Part shown: piece after piece, positions 1 through 5,955 of the stretch
How the letters are laid out: each line of letters opens with the position of its first letter
How positions within the stretch are numbered: the first letter of the stretch is position 1
DNA from: Parcubacteria group bacterium
Lineage (GTDB): Bacteria > Patescibacteriota > Minisyncoccia > UBA6257 > JACRHY01
Length of the DNA stretch: 6,019 nucleotides
Direction: 5' to 3'
Assembly: GCA_016215765.1 (NCBI GenBank)
Contig: JACRHY010000043.1
Location: 1 to 6,019, forward strand
Notes under the pieces: model-generated
Seen by the model: only the letters and a program-made list of their open reading frames with translations
The model's database searches: none
Told to the model about the DNA's origin: nothing
Translations under genes and position numbers: made by a program

Positions 1-114
1 ACGCTTCTCGAAGTATCGATCTTGGTTGCGATGGGTTTTCTAGATTTGGCGGCGATCGAATTGGCGAAATACTTTTTTATCTGGCGAAGCGAAAAGAAGA
101 AGATGATGGTATAA
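1..114 (+). CDS. C-terminal fragment of a membrane protein, possibly a P-type cation-transporting ATPase
   Basis: Frame 1 is open from the first base of the window to TAA at 112-114, giving 37 residues with the 5' part missing. The tail reads as one hydrophobic segment (about residues 6-28: ILVAMGFLDLAAIELAKYFF) followed by a basic end (WRSEKKKMMV), so it probably ends with a transmembrane helix and a short positively charged cytoplasmic tail. A last helix with an acidic residue and lysine in an 'ElaKy' context followed by basic residues resembles the C-terminal helix of E1-E2 cation ATPases. That assignment is an inference from a very short piece, and other polytopic membrane proteins could end this way. 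Only 7 bases separate its stop from the rmuC start, so co-transcription with rmuC is possible, although a -10-like element overlaps its last codons. Confidence 0.6.
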   Translation, partial: TLLEVSILVAMGFLDLAAIELAKYFFIWRSEKKKMMV

Positions 115-115
115 T
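107..115 (+). promoter_or_regulatory. Extended -10 promoter element in front of rmuC
   Basis: TGGTATAAT matches the extended -10 consensus TGnTATAAT exactly. It overlaps the stop codon of the preceding gene, and its last base lies 6 nt before the rmuC ATG, so a transcript would begin at or within a base or two of the start codon (leaderless mRNA). No good -35 hexamer is present about 17 bp upstream, which extended -10 promoters can tolerate. There is also no Shine-Dalgarno at usual spacing. The match could be chance in an AT-rich stretch. Confidence 0.45.
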
Positions 116-121
116 CGAATT

Positions 122-1186
122 ATGACCACTACAATAATTATCGTCATCGGGATAGTCGCGGCGCTCGCAGTAAATTATTTTATTTTACGGCGGTTGCTCG
201 GCGCAAAGGTGGCGCCGGCGGAGGGGGACGACCGCGCCTTTTTGATGCTTCAAAATCAGGTGAGCGAGATCGCGCGCACGCTCGATACGAAGCTCGGCGA
301 GTCCAACCGCGCGATGCAGACGCAGTTCGGCCAGTCGGCGACGATCATCCGCGACGTGACCGACCGCCTGGCGAAGCTCGATGAGACGAATCGGCAGGTC
401 GTGGGTTTTGCCGATCAGCTGCAATCGCTCCAAGATGTATTAAAGAATCCGAAACAGCGCGGCATCCTCGGCGAATATTATTTGGAGACCGTGCTGAAAA
501 ACGTCCTGCCGCCGGGTTCTTATGAGATGCAATATAAATTAGGCAAGACCGACGACGGAGCGGATCTGATCCCCGACGCGGTCGTCTTTGTGAAGGACAA
601 GATCATCCCGGTAGATTCCAAATTCTCGCTTGAAAATTATAACCGTCTCGCCGAGGAGCGCGACGAAACGGAGCGCGAGCGTCTGGAAAAACTTTTTGTG
701 AGCGATCTCAAAAATCGTATTACGGAAACTTCCAAATACATCCAGCCGGCGAAGGGGACGATGGACTTCGCTTTTATGTTCATTCCGCATGAGGCGATCT
801 ATTATGATCTCTTGATAAATAAAGTCGGTGCCGTAAAAGAAGAAACGGAAAATCTTATCCACCGCGCCGCCTCCAAGTATCATGTTATAATAGTATCACC
901 AACTTCTTTTCTGGCTTATCTCCAGACCGTTCTTCAGGGCCTCAAGGCCCTCCAGATCGAGGAGCAGGCGCAGGATATAATCAAGCGCGTCGGCGAGCTC
1001 GGCAAGCATTTACAGGCCTACGACGAGTATCACGGCAAGCTCGGCAATTCGCTCGCGACCGTCGTGAACCACTACAACGCCTCGGGCAAAGAATTAAAAA
1101 AAGTGGACAAGGACATTCTGCGGATCTCGGGCGAGGGCATCGGCATCGAACCGAAATTGCTAGATAAGCCCGAGTTGGAGGAGTAA
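122..1186 (+). CDS. rmuC: DNA recombination protein RmuC family
   Basis: A 354-residue protein of the RmuC family, whose members carry a PD-(D/E)XK nuclease-like core and are linked to limiting rearrangements between short inverted repeats. Residues 4-22 form an N-terminal membrane anchor (IIIVIGIVAALAVNYFI). A short, probably coiled-coil segment follows (about 40-110). The core has GEYYLE at 117-122, PDAVV at 151-155 and PVDSKF at 163-168, giving the expected acidic/D-x-K arrangement (E117 or E122, D152, D165, K167). Family landmarks IPHEA (221-225) and SPTSFLAYL (259-267) come next, then a helical C-terminal region. It is shorter than the E. coli protein (about 475 residues), mostly through a reduced N-terminal coiled coil. 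The ATG at 122 is chosen because it keeps the anchor at the extreme N-terminus and lies just after the preceding gene and the -10-like box; there is no clear ribosome binding site. Family assignment is firm; the nuclease activity is inferred. Confidence 0.93.
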   Translation: MTTTIIIVIGIVAALAVNYFILRRLLGAKVAPAEGDDRAFLMLQNQVSEIARTLDTKLGESNRAMQTQFGQSATIIRDVTDRLAKLDETNRQVVGFADQLQSLQDVLKNPKQRGILGEYYLETVLKNVLPPGSYEMQYKLGKTDDGADLIPDAVVFVKDKIIPVDSKFSLENYNRLAEERDETERERLEKLFVSDLKNRITETSKYIQPAKGTMDFAFMFIPHEAIYYDLLINKVGAVKEETENLIHRAASKYHVIIVSPTSFLAYLQTVLQGLKALQIEEQAQDIIKRVGELGKHLQAYDEYHGKLGNSLATVVNHYNASGKELKKVDKDILRISGEGIGIEPKLLDKPELEE

Positions 1187-1188
1187 CC

Positions 1189-1221
1189 TCCCAATTTGGG
1201 AACTAAATTCCTAAATTGGGA
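1189..1221 (+). terminator. Stem-loop immediately after rmuC (possible transcript 3' end)
   Basis: The arms 1189-1202 and 1208-1221 pair over 14 bp with a single G-T wobble (G1198 with T1212) and a 5-base loop (CTAAA). The stem begins 3 bases after the rmuC stop codon. It is not followed by a T-run, so it is not a textbook intrinsic terminator. It may protect the rmuC mRNA end from exonucleases or act as an attenuator before the next gene. A weaker competing hairpin, GGAGG (1177-1181) with CCTCC (1187-1191), would put the rmuC stop codon in its loop and exclude the outer base pairs of the main stem. Confidence 0.45.
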
Positions 1222-1257
1222 TGTTACACACTATTACTATTTATGGTTGGTATTATT

Positions 1258-1266
1258 TGTTAAAAT
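1258..1266 (+). promoter_or_regulatory. Possible extended -10 element before the DUF5666-like gene
   Basis: TGTTAAAAT fits TGn plus a 5-of-6 match to TATAAT. It ends 7 nt before the ATG at 1274, nearly the same geometry as the element ahead of rmuC, and would again give an essentially leaderless transcript. The 87 bases between rmuC and this start are AT-rich apart from the hairpin. No convincing -35 and no Shine-Dalgarno are seen. An alternative -10-like TATTAT lies at 1251-1256. Confidence 0.35.
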
Positions 1267-1273
1267 TAAAAAT

Positions 1274-2149
1274 ATGAATATATCAACAAAAAAAGAACTT
1301 GCGATCGCTCTGCTAAGTTTAGCGGTCATTGGCGCCCTGGTTTATCTCGGACAGTATTATAATCTTTTGCGGATCAAAACGGCCGCTCCCGCGAAAACCG
1401 CGGAGACCGTTAGAGCCGAGGCGTTGAAATTCATTGTCTCCGGCGAGGCCGCGATGCTCGCGGGCAAGATCACCGCCGTTGGCGCCGATTTTCTAACGAT
1501 CCAAGTGATGAATGCGAACGCGGCCGCGGAAGAAAAAAAGGTTCTGATCACCGACTCGACGCTAATTCGCAAAATAGAAATGGATGTGAACGGCGTACCC
1601 GACAGCGCCGGACTTATTCCGGCCAAAGAAACCGTGATCCCGCTCGCCGACCTGCAGGCGGGGGATAGTATTATTGCCGCCCTGCGTGCCGATTCCACGG
1701 CGGTCATCATTGATCTTTTGAGCCGGCCGATTGCGGCGTCCGCGGCCGGAACCGAATACATCGCCGCGGGAGTAGCCGAGGCGCTGGCGGCAAATGAAGC
1801 GCAGAAAAAGGCGCTAGCCGTTCCCTTGCCGGAGCCGGATGCTTTTGAGCAGGGGCTCGAGCGCCGCGTCGTCTCCGGAGAACTCTCGACATTCAGGGGT
1901 TTGGTTACTGGCGTGAATGCCGCCGCCATGTCATTGGTTGTCATGCCTTCCGATCTTCGCGCAGAAGAGCGCGAAATAAAGATTACCAAAGATTCGGTAT
2001 TGGAAAGTGTGTCGCCACCAGCAGATATTCATATCAAAACGGCCAAAAATAAAATTCAATTTTCCGAAATTCACCTAAACGATACGGTTTTGGTTTACGC
2101 GGATAAGAACAATGAAGCCGTCGCCGTTGCGGTCATTAAAAATCAATGA
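1274..2149 (+). CDS. Signal-anchored extracytoplasmic protein with two DUF5666-like domains
   Basis: A 291-residue protein. Lysines at 6-7 precede a hydrophobic helix (about 9-26), then basic and Ala/Pro/Thr-rich residues, so it is probably a membrane-anchored protein with the bulk outside. Two beta-rich domains look like an internal duplication. The first (about 56-150) has SGEAAMLAGKITAV, then KKVLITDSTLI and a LADLQAGDSIIA strand. The second (about 201-289) has SGELSTFRGLVTGV, then EIKITKDSVL and SEIHLNDTVLVYA. This 'G.I..V....l.v.......I.....l..l..GD.v.v' pattern is that of DUF5666-type small barrel domains of unknown function. An Ala/Glu-rich helical linker lies at about 153-198. The frame extends upstream to a TTG at 1196, but that start falls inside the hairpin and adds 26 residues ahead of the membrane helix, so the ATG at 1274 is preferred. 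Its stop overlaps the next start by ATGA, implying translational coupling. No enzymatic motif is seen. Confidence 0.8.
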   Translation: MNISTKKELAIALLSLAVIGALVYLGQYYNLLRIKTAAPAKTAETVRAEALKFIVSGEAAMLAGKITAVGADFLTIQVMNANAAAEEKKVLITDSTLIRKIEMDVNGVPDSAGLIPAKETVIPLADLQAGDSIIAALRADSTAVIIDLLSRPIAASAAGTEYIAAGVAEALAANEAQKKALAVPLPEPDAFEQGLERRVVSGELSTFRGLVTGVNAAAMSLVVMPSDLRAEEREIKITKDSVLESVSPPADIHIKTAKNKIQFSEIHLNDTVLVYADKNNEAVAVAVIKNQ

Positions 2150-2244
2150 TTAGAACTCGCCTCAAGAATAAAACTATTAATTGGACGGCCGGTACGATAT
2201 TTTTACTTTTCGCTTTTTTCTCTTTGGCCGGACAGGCGAACGCC
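2146..2244 (+). other. Sec signal peptide coding region of the large surface protein
   Basis: Residues 1-33 have a basic N-region (R3, R5, K7, K9), a hydrophobic core around TIFLLFAFFSLAG and a small-x-small ending ANA, with cleavage likely between A33 and W34. This is a standard signal peptidase I pattern. There is no lipobox cysteine, so it is not a lipoprotein. Confidence 0.82.
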
Positions 2245-5200
2245 TGGACCGATCTGGGCGGTGGCGACCATGGAGGCGCCAACTGGACGCCAAGCAATGG
2301 TACTTATATCGCCGGTGTTCATACGAACATCGGAACTTTTACCGTTTCTTCCGGCAGTACCGTTTATGTTCAGCCCTATAACGGCACAAACTACGGCAAA
2401 TTAGAAGTGAGCGCCACTACCATAACGATATCTGGTACGCTTAACGCTACTGGCGCGGGTTATGGTGGTGGTGGTGGTGGTGGTGGCGCGGCGGGAAATA
2501 CCGCCTGGAAAGCGAATAATACAAGCGATGACGGAAAAAAGACCTCTGCCGCTGGCGCCGGTGGTGCCGGAGCATACGGCGGTTCTAACGGTTCTTCAGC
2601 TTATTATAATACTTCGGGTTTATTTAATGGATATTATATATATGGTGGTAATGGCGGCGCCGGCGGCGGCGGGTATGGCTATGCGTATTATAATACTGAA
2701 ACGGGAGGGATGAACGGGTCTGCCGGATCGGCTGGCAACGGTTTGGATTATAATAACGACACCTATGCGCGCATGGGTGGTGGTGGCGGCGGCGGCGGTG
2801 GTGCCGGCGGGCGCGGCGGCGGCGCGATCGTGCTTACGGCATCGGGAACTCTGACCGTGAACGGCAAGGTAGCGGCTAATGGTGGCTCCAGCGCCGGGGA
2901 TGGTTCTGCCGGTGGATCGAATTGTAATTTTACCAATGGGTATACAAACTTATATTCATACGGCGCCGGGCGATGGTGGGATAGTTCAAGTTATCCGACT
3001 GATGCCAATAATGACGGCGGGAATGGCGGCGGTGCCGCTACAGCTGGTAGTAGAAGCGGCGGGACTCAAGGGAATAACAACTGCTCCTTTTGGACTTTTT
3101 ATTATAAGCAGACTACTAAATCCACCGCGGGTTGTTATGGCGCGGCAAAGTGCGGACTTTATGCCGTTCCCGGCGGCACTGGCGGGAGTGGCGGAGTTGG
3201 CGGCGGCGGCGGGATAGTGTTGAATGGCAACTATGTTAACTTATCCGGCGGCACGCTGAACGCGAAGGATGGCAGTGCGGCAACATCAAATGGCGGAACG
3301 CTAAAAGTTTTTTATCAGTCTCTAACGGGCGGTACTTACAATGTTGCCAGAAGTTATTTTCAAAGTAACGACACCACCGCCCCCACAATGTCCGTCACCC
3401 CCGCGAGCGGTACCACCGGCACCAGTATTTCTTACACCGCATATTGGCAAGATTCGGGAAGCGGACTAAAAACTTGTGCGGTAGTGTATAGAACAAACAC
3501 TGACACTGCGTCTTATCAGACCTGTAGCGGCACCGGACAAAAAACATACTCCGGCAGTTTTACGACGACCGGCACTTATTATATATATCTTTATGGCGTA
3601 GATAATGCCAACAATGAAGCATACACTGGAGTTTATTCTTACACCGTAGACACCACCGCTCCCACCGCTCCCAACATTACCGGCACGACCCCCACCAACG
3701 ACACTACTCCCACTTGGAGCTGGACGAGCGGCGGCGGCGGCAATGGAACTTACCGCTACAAATTAGACAATAGTACTCTTACCACAGGAGCAACAGAGAC
3801 CACTTCTTTGTCATATACTCCCACCTCGGCATTATCCTCTGGCAACCACACTCTCTATGTTCAGGAAAGGGACAGTGCAGGCAACTGGTCTTCAAGCGGC
3901 AGTAAGACGATTACGATAGACACCACGCCGCCGAAGGTGACGCTCACCGCTTCGCCCAACCCGATTGATTACGGGGGGTCGTCAACACTTAGTTGGACAA
4001 GCGATGATGCCGTCTCCTGCTGGGCCACAACGAATAATTGGTCTGGTTATAAGGCGACAAAGGGTGGTAATCAAATTCAAACAGTAAGCAATTTAACGGA
4101 TGCCGACTATGGAATAAAATGCGCGGACTCTAGTAATAATAGCGCCTCGGCTAGCGTAACCGTCAGAGTCAAACCTGGCGGCGGCATTGGCATTGATTCC
4201 GCCTCCGGAGCAACATACGCGAACGGTACTTCGGTCACGCTCTCGCTTTCGTGTACTAGTTCTTCCGATTGCTCGAAAATGCAATTCAGCAATGATAATT
4301 TACCATCATCGTGGTCGGCCATCCAATCTTATAATTACAGTGCGTCGCAAGCTTGGACATTGTCATCGGGAGACGGTACCAAGACGGTTTATGTGAGATT
4401 CCAATATAACACGGGTATTTACTCATCGGTTTACAGCGATTCAATTACTTTGGACACTACCGCCCCGACGATGTCCGTCACCGCTAAAGATGGCAATGGC
4501 ACTGCCGTCGCGAATGGCGGCTCCGCCACCAGCATTTCCTACGCCGTCTCCTGGCAAGACGCGGGGAGTGGTTTAAGCAGTTGTATAATATATCTTGATG
4601 GAGCGGCTAGCTACCCCTCATCGTGCAGTGGCACCGCGCAAGTACCGTCCTCCGGCAGTTTTACGGATGTCGGGCCCCATTCTGTATATCTTTACGGTGC
4701 TGATGTGAGCGGCAACTTTACCAGCACCGGTACTTATTCATATACCGTAACCGACATAAACTGCAATCCATCCTCGGTTGATCATGGTTCAGTCGGCGCG
4801 GCACCGGGCTGCATCATCACCTGCAACTCCGGTTATTATTTGAGCGGCACGACCTGCGTCGCGGACGCTCCCACCGCCACGCTTTATGCCAGTAGCGACC
4901 TCAACCCGACGCCCACCGCCACTTCGATTTATGCCACCTACAACACCGCCGCCAATCTTACTTGGACCTCCACGAACACCACTTCCTGCACGGGTACGGG
5001 GTTTGATACCGGTAGCGCGACAAGCAACTCGACCGGCGTCTCGACTGGTAATCTTTACGCCACACAAACTTACTCCATCTCCTGTACCGGCACTGGCGGC
5101 ACGGCGAACTCGAGCGTCGTTGTGCATGTGCTTCCGGTTTACGGTACTTGCTCCAGGACATCTTGTAAATTGCAGACCGGCATCGAGGGTCAGACTTATA

Positions 5201-5877
5201 CCAATCTTTGCTCCACGAACTGCACCTCCGCCACGTCCTGCGGCGGCTCGGGTGGGGGAGGCGGCGACGGATCAGGATGGCACTCGGTCTGCGCGAACAA
5301 CGCTTGCGTTGTGGTGAATGGCGCCGGGACGAATGAATGCTCCACCGATCTGAATTGCGGCGGTTCCGGCTACCCCGCTTCTTATTACGGCGTCTGCTCC
5401 CAGGGCGCCTGCGTGATGGTCTCGGGAACGCCCAACACCTGCGAGGCCGCCGGCGTCTCCACCTGCTCCAACTACGGCGGTACCTGCCCAAATCCGACCG
5501 GATCTTCATACAACCTTTCTTCTTCCAATGATCTCAACCTCTCGATCACGAAACAATCTGGCACCACCTGTTCGACCAACACCACGATCGTCGTGATCGA
5601 GCCGCTCGCTGGCTTTAGCGACACGGTAAATCTTTCCGTAAACGACTGGGGCGGACTCGCGAGCTATTCGCCAACGTCGAATTTTTCCCGCACATCACTT
5701 ACCTCCGCGCAGTATGCTTCCGGCGCTACACTTAATGTCTGCGCCGCCGTTACCGCACCGTCGAACAATTATTATGTAACCGTGCGCGGTACCGGCGCCA
5801 CCTCCGGCAAGGTGATCGATCGCACCGTGAAGGTGATCCTCCACAACGCGGCGAGCTCGACCTGGCGGGAGATCTAG
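2146..5877 (+). CDS. Large secreted or cell-surface protein: glycine-rich region plus multiple Ig-like and Cys-rich modules
   Basis: 1243 residues. A Sec signal peptide (basic start, hydrophobic 15-28, AxA-type ANA at 31-33) gives likely cleavage before W34. Residues 34-105 are beta-strand rich. Residues 103-385 are Gly/Ala/Tyr/Asn-rich with G-runs at 107-114 and 211-219, and contain three copies of a strand-Gly motif (88-105, 227-245, 357-378). Ig-like modules follow at about 409-501, 502-591, 592-676, 677-769, 770-870 and 907-998, four of them starting DTT(A/P)P. A four-Cys piece (C873, C889, C893, C904) sits before the sixth. A Cys-rich stretch spans 1002-1114 (14 Cys), and a C-terminal beta domain 1115-1243 ends in WREI. 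Cys pairs 444/460, 625/659, 813/827 and 948/980 suggest disulfides formed outside the cytoplasm. No LPxTG motif or C-terminal membrane helix is visible, so how it is retained is unknown. Adhesion or surface-structure function is inferred from architecture only. The ATGA overlap with the preceding gene fixes the start. Confidence 0.88.
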   Translation: MIRTRLKNKTINWTAGTIFLLFAFFSLAGQANAWTDLGGGDHGGANWTPSNGTYIAGVHTNIGTFTVSSGSTVYVQPYNGTNYGKLEVSATTITISGTLNATGAGYGGGGGGGGAAGNTAWKANNTSDDGKKTSAAGAGGAGAYGGSNGSSAYYNTSGLFNGYYIYGGNGGAGGGGYGYAYYNTETGGMNGSAGSAGNGLDYNNDTYARMGGGGGGGGGAGGRGGGAIVLTASGTLTVNGKVAANGGSSAGDGSAGGSNCNFTNGYTNLYSYGAGRWWDSSSYPTDANNDGGNGGGAATAGSRSGGTQGNNNCSFWTFYYKQTTKSTAGCYGAAKCGLYAVPGGTGGSGGVGGGGGIVLNGNYVNLSGGTLNAKDGSAATSNGGTLKVFYQSLTGGTYNVARSYFQSNDTTAPTMSVTPASGTTGTSISYTAYWQDSGSGLKTCAVVYRTNTDTASYQTCSGTGQKTYSGSFTTTGTYYIYLYGVDNANNEAYTGVYSYTVDTTAPTAPNITGTTPTNDTTPTWSWTSGGGGNGTYRYKLDNSTLTTGATETTSLSYTPTSALSSGNHTLYVQERDSAGNWSSSGSKTITIDTTPPKVTLTASPNPIDYGGSSTLSWTSDDAVSCWATTNNWSGYKATKGGNQIQTVSNLTDADYGIKCADSSNNSASASVTVRVKPGGGIGIDSASGATYANGTSVTLSLSCTSSSDCSKMQFSNDNLPSSWSAIQSYNYSASQAWTLSSGDGTKTVYVRFQYNTGIYSSVYSDSITLDTTAPTMSVTAKDGNGTAVANGGSATSISYAVSWQDAGSGLSSCIIYLDGAASYPSSCSGTAQVPSSGSFTDVGPHSVYLYGADVSGNFTSTGTYSYTVTDINCNPSSVDHGSVGAAPGCIITCNSGYYLSGTTCVADAPTATLYASSDLNPTPTATSIYATYNTAANLTWTSTNTTSCTGTGFDTGSATSNSTGVSTGNLYATQTYSISCTGTGGTANSSVVVHVLPVYGTCSRTSCKLQTGIEGQTYTNLCSTNCTSATSCGGSGGGGGDGSGWHSVCANNACVVVNGAGTNECSTDLNCGGSGYPASYYGVCSQGACVMVSGTPNTCEAAGVSTCSNYGGTCPNPTGSSYNLSSSNDLNLSITKQSGTTCSTNTTIVVIEPLAGFSDTVNLSVNDWGGLASYSPTSNFSRTSLTSAQYASGATLNVCAAVTAPSNNYYVTVRGTGATSGKVIDRTVKVILHNAASSTWREI
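2452..3300 (+). other. Glycine-rich low-complexity region with three beta-strand/Gly-turn motifs
   Basis: This codes for residues 103-385, dominated by Gly with Ala, Ser, Tyr and Asn. Three related segments punctuate it: TTITISGTLNATGAG (91-105), AIVLTASGTLTVNGKVAANG (227-246) and IVLNGNYVNLSGGTLNAKDG (357-376). The last two each follow a Gly run. The pattern 'strand, strand, G-x-(I/L/V)-x-A-x-G, Gly loop' occurs in other bacterial surface proteins with Gly-rich loops and suggests a beta-helix-like or extended fold with long flexible loops. Tyr/Asn clusters (YYNT twice, plus DYNND) lie in the loops. Confidence 0.7.
2464..2487 (+). repeat. GGT trinucleotide tandem repeat (7 units plus GGC)
   Basis: Seven consecutive GGT codons followed by GGC encode glycines 107-114. 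Because the unit is a codon, slippage would change the length of the glycine run without breaking the frame. A second glycine run (2776-2802) mixes GGT and GGC and is less prone to slippage. Confidence 0.9.
3370..3648 (+). repeat. Ig-like module A, first copy
   Basis: Residues 409-501. It starts DTTAPTMSVT, then SISYTAYWQDSGSGL, a Cys pair (C444, C460), SGSFTTTG, LYGVD and ends YSYTV. It matches the module at 4453-4749 in order and content, and the DNA also shares short exact stretches such as TCCGGCAGTTTTACG, so the two are diverged duplicates. Confidence 0.8.
3919..4173 (+). repeat. Ig-like 'LSWTS...C...C' module, first copy
   Basis: Residues 592-676. VTLTASPNPIDYGGSSTLSW leads to C625, then a WSGYKATKGG turn and YGIKC (C659), ending in SASASVTVRV. 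The two cysteines lie 33 residues apart and probably form a disulfide across the sandwich. The module at 4864-5139 is the same type. Confidence 0.7.
4453..4749 (+). repeat. Ig-like module A, second copy
   Basis: Residues 770-868 have the same order of motifs as the copy at 3370-3648: DTTAPTMSVT, SISYAVSWQDAGSGL, Cys pair (C813, C827), SGSFTDVG, LYGADVSGN and TYSYTV. It is separated from the first copy by three modules of other types, so the array is mosaic rather than simple tandem. Confidence 0.8.
4864..5139 (+). repeat. Ig-like 'LTWTS...C...C' module, second copy
   Basis: Residues 907-998. ANLTWTSTNTTSC (C948) and TYSISCTGTGG (C980) are followed by ANSSVVVHV. The layout is that of the module at 3919-4173, with 31 rather than 33 residues between the cysteines. 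It follows a short four-Cys piece ending GYYLSGTTCV. Confidence 0.7.
5278..5487 (+). repeat. Two tandem four-cysteine modules
   Basis: The first runs from W1045 with cysteines 1049, 1054, 1065 and 1071 (C-x4-C-x10-C-x5-C). The second has cysteines 1084, 1089, 1099 and 1107 (C-x4-C-x9-C-x7-C). Both share VC....CV.V.G. A more diverged Cys-rich piece (C1002, C1006 onward) and a Gly-rich linker at about 1035-1044 lie before them. They are probably small disulfide-stabilised units. Confidence 0.7.
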
Positions 5878-5878
5878 G

Positions 5879-5917
5879 CCTGCCTGCGCCGCGGAATCCA
5901 ATGTCGCGGCAGGCAGG
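5879..5917. repeat. GC-rich bulged hairpin, possible dispersed palindromic repeat
   Basis: CCTGCCTGC (5879-5887) pairs with GCAGGCAGG (5909-5917). Inside it CGCG (5890-5893) pairs with CGCG (5905-5908), leaving a 2-base bulge (5888-5889) and an 11-base loop. It begins one base after the stop codon. No T-run follows, so it is not by itself an intrinsic terminator. CCTGCCTGC/GCAGGCAGG arms resemble a palindrome I recall as frequent between genes in Parcubacteria-type genomes; that link is from memory. Confidence 0.6.
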
Positions 5918-5955
5918 GTTAGCGCCGGACCACTCCAAATTTCTAAGAATTATTC

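Noticed and set aside
1196..1273. 26-residue N-terminal extension of the DUF5666-like protein from a TTG start
   Set aside because: The start lies inside the post-rmuC hairpin, is not ATG, lacks a ribosome binding site at good spacing and puts an odd Tyr/Trp-rich stretch ahead of a normal signal anchor. ATG at 1274 is better.
1357..1989. 210-codon open frame on the minus strand
   Set aside because: It is fully antisense to the DUF5666-like gene, with Ser/Ala/Arg-rich composition expected from reading a GC-biased gene backwards. It has no recognisable domain.
2590..2760. Several TATAAT-like strings inside the large gene, suggesting internal promoters
   Set aside because: They come from repeated Tyr-Tyr-Asn codons (TATTATAAT) in the Gly/Tyr/Asn-rich loops. 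No start or gene follows them.
2462..3217. Plus-strand open frames overlapping the glycine-rich region (2462-2713 and 2879-3217)
   Set aside because: They are poly-Val and poly-Ala readings of the GGT/GGC repeats in another frame, inside a well-supported gene.
3370..5139. CRISPR array or short direct repeats
   Set aside because: The recurrences are diverged protein modules of about 90 residues in one continuous reading frame, not short identical repeats with spacers.
4958..5509. 183-codon minus-strand open frame, Arg/Ser-rich
   Set aside because: It is antisense to the Cys/Ser/Thr-rich part of the large surface gene, and its composition is an artefact of that reading.
5879..5917. The GC-rich hairpin as the operon's intrinsic terminator
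   Set aside because: The sequence after it (GTTAGCGCC) has no T-run, whereas the palindrome downstream has one.
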